Shown here piece after piece: positions 57,445-64,000 of a DNA stretch of 64,000 nucleotides (position 1 is its first letter; each line of letters opens with the position of its first letter). The DNA comes from Cyrtodaria siliqua (lineage: Eukaryota; Mollusca; Bivalvia; Adapedonta; Hiatellidae), in the NCBI GenBank assembly GCA_037043455.1, contig JAWPHD010006792.1, forward strand, positions 62,001-126,000. Direction: 5' to 3'. Both the position numbers and the translations under genes were made by a program. Under the pieces are notes generated by a model. The model saw only the letters and a list, made by a program, of their open reading frames with translations. It searched no databases and was not told the origin of the DNA.

Positions 57445-58358
57445 TGAAGAAATATAAAAAAAATTGGACAGGGAAAGTAGCATTCAAGGAGGACAATCAA
57501 CCACAAAACACAGAAACAAACACGCAAACAGACAAACAAGAAGGCAAACGTTATAATAAAAGCAAACGACATCACATACATTAAAGTGTTGACAATAGGG
57601 CTACCGCCTTGGAACACTCAGTGGCAAAGTAGGCCGGTTCTAGGGTGCATCAAACCCCACACTTACCCTACTGTCATCCCCTTAAAACAGGACAGTGTAA
57701 ATAAAGAAATCACCGCCATGATCTAATCTCTAACCAACAAGGCAGCATCAATAGGCAATTTAAATAAAATACAATTATGCTCGTGTAAATATAATACAAA
57801 AAAACAATAGCATAGAAAGCTACAATGAAGGTACTCAATGACTTGGCAGAAGCCAGAGCAACAAGAGAATAAACCATTAAGGGCACGAGAAGAAAGATCA
57901 TAGACAAACAACAAACGCCATCGTCTCAATGGGCTTTAGATAGGCGTCATCATAGGGTCCACAGCCTGTCCGGTCATTGTACAATTAAAGAGGAAAGCAT
58001 AGTGGCGAACTGTAAAAGGGTCCACCACCAAGCATGCAGTACGTTGCAAAATGATAGGGTCATAACCTCTTTTGATAAACTTTTTAACAAGTTTAACAAA
58101 GATAGTATGAAAGTGATCATGACCAAGAATCTTACGAAGTTTATAAATCACATCACTATAGAAGTCAGGTTGTGATAGTCCTTGTCGCAGAAGATTCCTT
58201 AAATTAGTTTTATATTTGGAAAGAAGATAAGGGTTACGATAATAAAATTTTGCAAAGGTTTTACGAAGTTTATGGTAACGGTAACCCTGACTGAGTAGCT
58301 TTTTAGTTATACAAAGATTACGAATATTAAAGTCCTCCGAGCTGTTCCACCTGAGCAA
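57445..58358 (-). pseudogene. Penelope-like-type element, tail plus 140-codon C-terminus
   Basis: The minus-strand frame 57936-58358 is the best preserved C-terminal part, with LLSQGYRYHKLRKTFAKFYYR, then QPDFYSDVIYKLRKILG and LQRTACLVVDPFTVRHYAFL. It lacks the catalytic palm. The untranslated tail (57445-57935) ends near 'ggacagggaaagtagcattc'. Truncation lies upstream of the ATG-like start, so the frame is a relic of a longer protein. Confidence 0.8.
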
Positions 58359-58491
58359 TAGTGTTGTGTGTGTGTGTCTTGACTATGCTTTGTCTACATC
58401 ACTAGTGACTATATGTATTTCGATTTAACTATATACTTTAATTTCACATTGCAATTATTCTTTTGACTCACCTTTATGTTAAATAATGAAT

Positions 58492-58531
58492 GACTGATTA
58501 TCATGTTTAATATTTAACTGCTCCTGATTAC
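58492..58531 (+). repeat. Isolated fragment of the 49-bp satellite
   Basis: 'tatttaactgctcctgatta' with 'actgattatcatgttt' before it matches the monomer, with 'gaaactatatct' deleted. It lies 53 kb from the array. Confidence 0.75.
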
Positions 58532-58639
58532 GTTTGACGTATTCTTATTTACGACAGTATTCATGACAGATATGCCGATCTAACCGGAACATATATATCG
58601 GTTTGCTTGCAAGAAAAACTGTTGTTTATTCTGATTTTT

Positions 58640-59205
58640 GGAGATTGCTGAGCCCGATGTTTACAGATATCGGCGGTACATTCTCATTATTTTCGTTTCT
58701 TACTTGAATTTCGAATAGTTGGTTCCACTAATCCAGCCTTTAAAGGTTGTGAGTATTGTTTAATCACCCTTAGGATATGTTTCCTGCTTTTTAATTAGGT
58801 ATTTTGACTATTACTGTTACCTGTGATACGCAGGCCTCATGTTCGTCTGCAATATTGTCTTGTCGTCCTCTCAATGGTTTATTCTCCTGTTACTCTGGCT
58901 TCTACCAAGTCAATGAGTCCCTTCTTTGTGGCTTTCTAGGCTATTGTTTTTTTGTATTTATATGCACACGAGCATCTTTGTGTTTTACTTATATTGCTTA
59001 TTTATGCTGCCTTGTTGGTTAGAGAATAGTTCATGACGGGGATTTCTTTATTTACAATGTCCCGTTTTATTGGGACGACAGTAGGGTAAGTGTGAGGTTT
59101 GGTGCACCATAGAACCTGGTTTAAACCCCAATCGACCTTTTTAGCCACTGACCGTTCCAAGGCGGTAGCCCTATTGTCAACTCGTTTGTGTTTGTGACGT
59201 TATAT
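58640..59205 (+). repeat. R4-like segment followed by Penelope-like-type tail
   Basis: 58640-58840 shares 'gctgagcccgat', 'ggttccact' and 'ctgctttttaatta' with 39210-39400. From about 58845 a plus-oriented tail runs through 'ctctggcttctaccaagtca' and 'ttccaaggcggtagcccta'. Confidence 0.75.
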
Positions 59206-59385
59206 TCCTTTTGTTACGAGTAAAATCTTGCAAGAAAGGAAGCAAAACCAGCCACACATAAATATAATTAGCAAATGTATTTCAATAAAATATTCACTTA
59301 CAAAGTACACCAAACCAGTGTTTCATTAATAGACATTTTTCAAATTGAGTCCATATAAATGATCCAATTTCCTTTAATTCAGATT

Positions 59386-59530
59386 AGCAAGTGTCTCTTA
59401 AATCCAAAACAGTAATCGTCTCTTTAATCCAAAACAGTAAGTGTTTCTTTAATCCTAAACAGCAAGTGTCTCTTTAATCCAAAACAGTTAGTGTATCTTT
59501 AATCTCAAACAGTAAGTGTCCTTTCAGTCT
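59386..59530 (+). repeat. 25-bp minisatellite, about 5-6 copies
   Basis: 'cagtaagtgtctctttaatc' variants repeat about every 25-26 bp, diverging toward the right end. Confidence 0.9.
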
Positions 59531-60029
59531 AAATTAATGTACAATAATTCTGGTTTCGTCCAAATATCCAATTTCACTATTATTTCGATTGAGAACAATA
59601 ATAAGTAAATCCTCTCACAAATATATTTTATAAAAGGATCCAAATCAAAATTAACTTTATTGAAGAATACTGAAATATGATACTTTGAGCTGCTCCCAGA
59701 GTGTTTATACTGTCACAGACTCTTCCTGAAGGGTTCCCACTAAAACCGGCCAATGAAAATAGTTCAAATTTTATCATAAATGAATTTGCATCAATAATTT
59801 CGTACATGTTTACATCTATACTATTTTTAAATTTCTTCAAGGCCAAATTAATATTAAACACGCAACAATGCATGTACACATTTAAACACATGCAACACTA
59901 CATATAAACTTTAAATAAAGTAACACTTTATTCGTTGTTAGCATTATCATTCATATTTGTCGTTTTGCGAGTTTTTAGGTTTACTGTGTTATGTTAAAAC
60001 TACATTTCCCGTTTTAATTTTATACTTAT
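59531..60029. other. No gene seen
   Basis: A+T-rich. Overlapping short frames lie on both strands at 59628-59907; neither has a domain. Confidence 0.5.
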
Positions 60030-60380
60030 TTCTATAATCTCTGCTCCCAGCTAAATTCCATTTTCTTTATTTCTCACATTATTTTCTCGATTAGGGCAAC
60101 GCGTTGCGTTCGAAACTGAGATTATACGCCACTGGCCATGGAATGGTGTGAACATACTACATGGAAGGTTCCAGTTTCACCGTCATGTGCCTGCCATCTT
60201 CGAGATGGCTCACATTTCTGTACTATTGGCATTTTAAATATTGAGTGTCGCTCAACCCTGGGCTAGAGGGCGTAAACGGTACCAGGCACTTTTTACTACC
60301 CTTCATGAACTGTCTCAATCAAACCAAGACTGCAATATATTAGTTTGTATTTATCGTATTCGACGATATCCAAATTTCTC
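60030..60380 (+). repeat. Dispersed repeat R4a copy
   Basis: It runs from 'ctgctcccagctaaattcca' to 'ctcaatcaaaccaagactgc', with 'tgcctgccatcttcgagatg' in the middle. Confidence 0.8.
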
Positions 60381-60504
60381 CTTTCATACATTTTTTTTAT
60401 CAATTTCAGATACAGACTTACCGTTTAGACGATATTATTGGAACATATATATATCGGTTTATCAATTGCAGTATTCCGATAAGCTGAAGTAACAGTAACG
60501 CACA

Positions 60505-60507
<3 letters not shown>

Positions 60508-60556
<49 letters not shown>
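60508..60556. repeat. (AG)n microsatellite
   Basis: About 24 uninterrupted AG units. Confidence 0.97.
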
Positions 60557-60559
<3 letters not shown>

Positions 60560-60569
60560 TATAACCGAT

Positions 60570-60845
60570 AAGCCGAACTGTCCTGTTTTAATGGGATGGC
60601 AGTAGGGTAAGTGTGAGGTTTGGTGCTCCCTAGAACCGGTTTAAACACCCAGTGGCCTTTGTTGCCACTGACCGTTCCAAGGTGGTAGGACTATTGTCAA
60701 CCCGTTTGTGTTTGTGATGTCGTTTGCATTTTTTATTACTTTTGCCTTCTCGTTTGTCTGTTTGCGTGTTTGTTTTTGTGTTTTGTGGTTGATTGTCCTT
60801 GAATGCTGCTTTCCCTATCCGATATTTGTATCTTTCTTTTCTGTA
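60570..60845 (+). repeat. Penelope-like-type tail
   Basis: It runs from 'actgtcctgttttaatggg'-like sequence to 'gaatgctgctttccctatcc'. It is the plus-strand equivalent of 63265-63545. Confidence 0.8.
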
Positions 60846-61735
60846 ACAAATAAATCATCAATTAACGTATCGTACACACGTTCAGTTTGTTGTTTGCGTG
60901 CGGCACTGTCGTTTTGATATTCTGTGAAACTTCAAGCAACGAAACTGATGGCGCAAAGCATTCAGAAAGAGATAAACGCACTTAGATAAAACACATAGAT
61001 TTAAAATGATGCATTTTGCATAATTGTGTTTTCATCATGTAAAGGTTTGACATATTCTTTTACGATTTTAGTTTTAAATGCTGATATAAAAGTCTGATAT
61101 TAACTTTGATGTCAATATTCTGAATAAAGCCAAACAAGACAATTTGCCACCAAATGTATCAAATACGCAATGAGCGTAGAATGTTTGAGATCATTTGTTT
61201 AGATAACCACATTAATACATTAATGTCACGCGAGCTTCTAATTTCTTGACACAGTTACTGAATGATTACACCTGTATAAAGATGGCAGTTAATGCAACAG
61301 TGTTCTAAATGTAATTGCATGAATCAGATTAAGACAATTCAAGATACCATGTCGAAAGATTAGTTTAGTCAACATGATGTTTGACACGTTCTTCCCTTGA
61401 TGCTTTGTGAATTACATGACGCCTTTCTGTAGAAACTGTTTACACAACAATATTGCTTAGTGTTTACACAATACATTTAGTTCCAAGATAACTATTAACT
61501 CACGTATATAAATTATACAATAGCAGCGTATACCGATTTAACATTACATTTCTGAATTTCGGTGGATTGTCCATAATTCAGATGAATGTGTTTATCAATT
61601 TCAAGTCAAATACCATATATCGCTTACAATCTCAAACTATTTAAACGATATGTCCTTTATTAAAATAGCTATTATAGTGTTGTTATTTCTACTATTATTA
61701 CATATGTAATTACATACTGAAAAGGGGATAGTAAA
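60846..61735. other. No gene seen
   Basis: A+T-rich sequence without recognised feature. Confidence 0.5.
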
Positions 61736-61739
61736 GAGG

Positions 61740-62165
61740 TAAACACAAACAAGAGAGAAAAGTAGCAGACTCGTTGTTTTAGTCTGTAAATGATAAAGTA
61801 ATATAAATTGTAACACCCATCATGCCCCTATCACCGGTTAAAGCGTAATTCTACTTTAAAGCCACACATATAGGGCTTGATGATCCCAGGGAACTAGTAA
61901 GTAATAACACTACAGATTTATAATCGGGACGACTTTTACAGTCGCCGCACAGCACCAAACAAACGCTAATGTGAATGTCAATAAACACTGAAAAGTGGAG
62001 TCTTGGAAGCAACAAACGCAAACAGCGGAGAAAAGTAGCAGACTCGTTTATTTCTAGTCTGTTCATGAGAGGTAAAATAACACTACTCACGCCCCTTGCA
62101 TTGTTCTATTCTATGTTTAAGCCATATATAATTGGATTGACGATTCCAAAGGACCTTACTTATTT
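61740..62165 (-). repeat. Two R4b copies in tandem
   Basis: 'aaaagtagcagactcgtt' occurs at about 61758 and 62032. Each is followed by 'ctagtctg/tagtctg', a 'tcatgccc/cacgcccc' segment and 'gattgacgattcc/cttgatgatccc'. Both match the reverse complement of 38935-39130. Confidence 0.75.
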
Positions 62166-62613
62166 TTGAGATACGTAAAAGACTCAAATTCATTTACTAA
62201 GAATACTTTACCAAATCATATTGACACAGAGAAACTAGATATACAAGTCAAACAATCAACGTACATTTCAGTCAACACAGTCAACCAAAAGCACGCACTA
62301 AAACAAATCATAATTATAAATAACAATTACAATTTTAATAAAAATCAAGGCATGTGACATCACAAACAAAAACGAACTGACAATAGGGATACCGCCTTGG
62401 AGCATTCAGTGACAACGAGGTCGCTGGGGAGTCTTAGACCAGGTTTATAGAGTACATTTATCAAACTGCACTCTTACCTTATTGTCAACCCAAAGTCTGC
62501 CAAAGTCAAATTAATTATAATAGCATTCACCCTTGAGAGGTGGTTAAACCGGCATGTCTCTCGACGGTTGCATATCATCCATGTTACAACCGAGATACCC
62601 CCTACAATGCCGA

Positions 62614-62841
62614 CTATGAATCATATAATCCGATACTCCCGCAACTATTTATGTTCGATAGTAGTGTAACATTGTCAACAGTTCTATTGAAAGTAGCAGC
62701 CTCAACGGCATTTGAATCAGTGTCTGTCTTTGTTTCATATATCACCTTTGCCTGTTCCATAATCGAACTACGTTGGTTTATTTCCTGAGCGTGAAATATA
62801 TAAAAACACAAAATTATTATCAAAATAAAATATTCATACAT
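62614..62841 (-). CDS. Second copy of the frame with hydrophobic leader
   Basis: The 75-residue product starts with a hydrophobic leader and shares IMEQAKVIYETKTDTD and TVDNVTLL with 13808-14173. It ends soon after the point where the two copies diverge, consistent with an exon end at 'gtatcgg'. Function is unknown. Confidence 0.3.
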   Translation of the reverse strand: MYEYFILIIILCFYIFHAQEINQRSSIMEQAKVIYETKTDTDSNAVEAATFNRTVDNVTLLSNINSCGSIGLYDS

Positions 62842-63264
62842 CTAAACATTAGAAACAATGTTGTTAGAGGCATGCTAAAACATAGTACCATCTTCAACGT
62901 TTTAATTTATAGTTTGAAAAGTAAATTCTAACTCTTTCAATTGAAATATATGAGAAAAATAAGTCAGTATTGCAAATAAATAAAAAGATAATTTCAAAAA
63001 CATTCGACCAGTTGTTTCACTCTCTGGCTAACACATAAACATAGATTAAACAGTTAGGTGTCCCGTATTATACGAAGGAAGATCCACATATACTTTACAC
63101 AGTATTTTACTTGTCATGTGCTTTAGGAATTAGGTCCGGATCTGGCGTTAGTTATTCTTCATGTACATGTAATACTACCACTGGGATACTTATCTAATTA
63201 GACTTAGCACGACTGATTTAATCTTAAAAGTGGGAGGGAGGAAAGAAACTGTTTTTATACTAAG

Positions 63265-63545
63265 AAATATAAAAAGATCGGACAGGGAAAGTAGCATTGA
63301 AGGAGGACAGTCAACCACAAAACACAGAAACAAACACGCAAACAGACAAACAAGAAAGCAAAAGCAGTAATAAATGCAAACGACATCACAAACACAAAAG
63401 GGTTGACAATAGGGCTACCGCCTTGGAACGGTCAGTGGCAAAGTAGACCACTGGGTGTTTAAACCGGTTCTAGGGTGCACCAAACCTCACACTTACCCTA
63501 CTTTCATCCCATTAAAACAGGACAGTGTAAATAAAGAAATTATCA
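63265..63545 (-). mobile_element. 5'-truncated retroelement tail, mapped insertion
   Basis: The tail runs from 'gatcggacagggaaagtagc' (element 3' end) to 'agtgtaaataaagaaatt' (truncation point). The uninterrupted counterpart at 14610-14640 shows the pre-insertion sequence. No clear target duplication is visible, and about 40 bp of extra sequence lies at the left. Confidence 0.8.
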
Positions 63546-63610
63546 GAAATCTCACTAACTCATTATCAATGCTTGTATCTGTACGAGCGATTGGCGTGTT
63601 ACATAGACAT

Positions 63611-64000
63611 GTCTTTACATTGTAATTATCCGTCATTATTAGTTGGTACTCATTATCGTTTTATGTGTTTGGTGGTTAGTATTGAAAGATAAAAGTCATA
63701 AATCGTGTAGAAACATTATATTTTTGAACTTTTGAAAGGATTGTTGGCTAGTTTTGCAGGACAGGCATTTTAAGATTACCGGAAGTACACAAATCGCACA
63801 CGATTACCGGAACAATTAAATGGTATGCACGTTAAAAACACATTTTAAAGGCCGCACTGTAATTTCACAAACTGAATACACGCATGCATCTAGCATTTAA
63901 GATTGTTCAATTTGAAACGGAAATGAATTTCCTAAGATATGCTTCAACAAGCCTGACACGTATAACTATAACATTTGACCTTTGGTACTTTTTGGAGAAG
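63611..64000. other. No gene seen
   Basis: A+T-rich sequence to the window edge, with no supported feature. Confidence 0.5.

Larger units (their letters stand above)
62188..63610. repeat. Dispersed block, copy 2 (also at 13.7-14.7 kb)
   Basis: The outer parts match 13741-14690. A tail-like piece (62355-62500) is longer here than in copy 1, and a retroelement tail of about 325 bp interrupts the block between about 63223 and 63552. Confidence 0.85.

Overview
The window is non-coding-rich, visibly A+T-rich eukaryotic DNA, most likely from a mollusc and probably a bivalve. The evidence is the repeat content: many 5'-truncated copies of one non-LTR retroelement tail, several tRNA-derived SINE-like elements (two sharing a tail like 'taaacaacattc'), 'tgcccccgaag' elements with internal tandem repeats, and a Ty3/Gypsy element with a PNMA-like Gag. 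There are no operons, rRNA genes, CRISPR arrays or prokaryotic signals. The species call is inference from repeat style, not from a host gene.

Layout. Positions 1-5118 are a 49-bp satellite, open at the left edge, with higher-order periodicity and two almost identical 192-bp non-satellite blocks. Positions 5119-13740 hold a Ty3/Gypsy LTR retrotransposon on the + strand: a tandem-repeat leader, a gag broken in its N-terminal part, a textbook -1 frameshift signal (TTTAAAC, 7-nt spacer, bulged 10-bp stem), an open pol with all catalytic residues, a polypurine tract and a probable 3' LTR. No matching 5' LTR is visible. Positions 13741-26000 are a mosaic of dispersed repeats, SINE-like elements and fragments of a Penelope-like-type retroelement, partly arranged as a rough inverted duplication around 19.4 kb. 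Positions 27000-37500 hold foldback and terminal-inverted-repeat elements, a broken RecQ-type helicase fragment and two tRNA-like structures (one at 25.4 kb, one at 32.2 kb). Positions 38000-48500 are more dispersed repeats, the longest piece of the Penelope-like-type reverse transcriptase (42.8-44.5 kb, minus strand) and one candidate host exon near 40.1 kb. Positions 48530-51226 are a decayed DIRS-like gag and reverse transcriptase, which runs into a young 256-bp tandem array of five copies. Positions 52500-64000 are dominated by retroelement tails in both orientations and a second copy of a block first seen at 13.7 kb.

How it fits together. The only long open reading frames belong to mobile elements. 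The Gypsy element is the youngest-looking coding unit: its pol is open and catalytically complete, while its gag has a frameshift and a stop. The other retroelement sequences are relics. No confident host gene is seen. The best host-like candidates are an exon at 40091-40282 and a duplicated short reading frame with a hydrophobic leader (13808-14173 and 62614-62841, minus strand).
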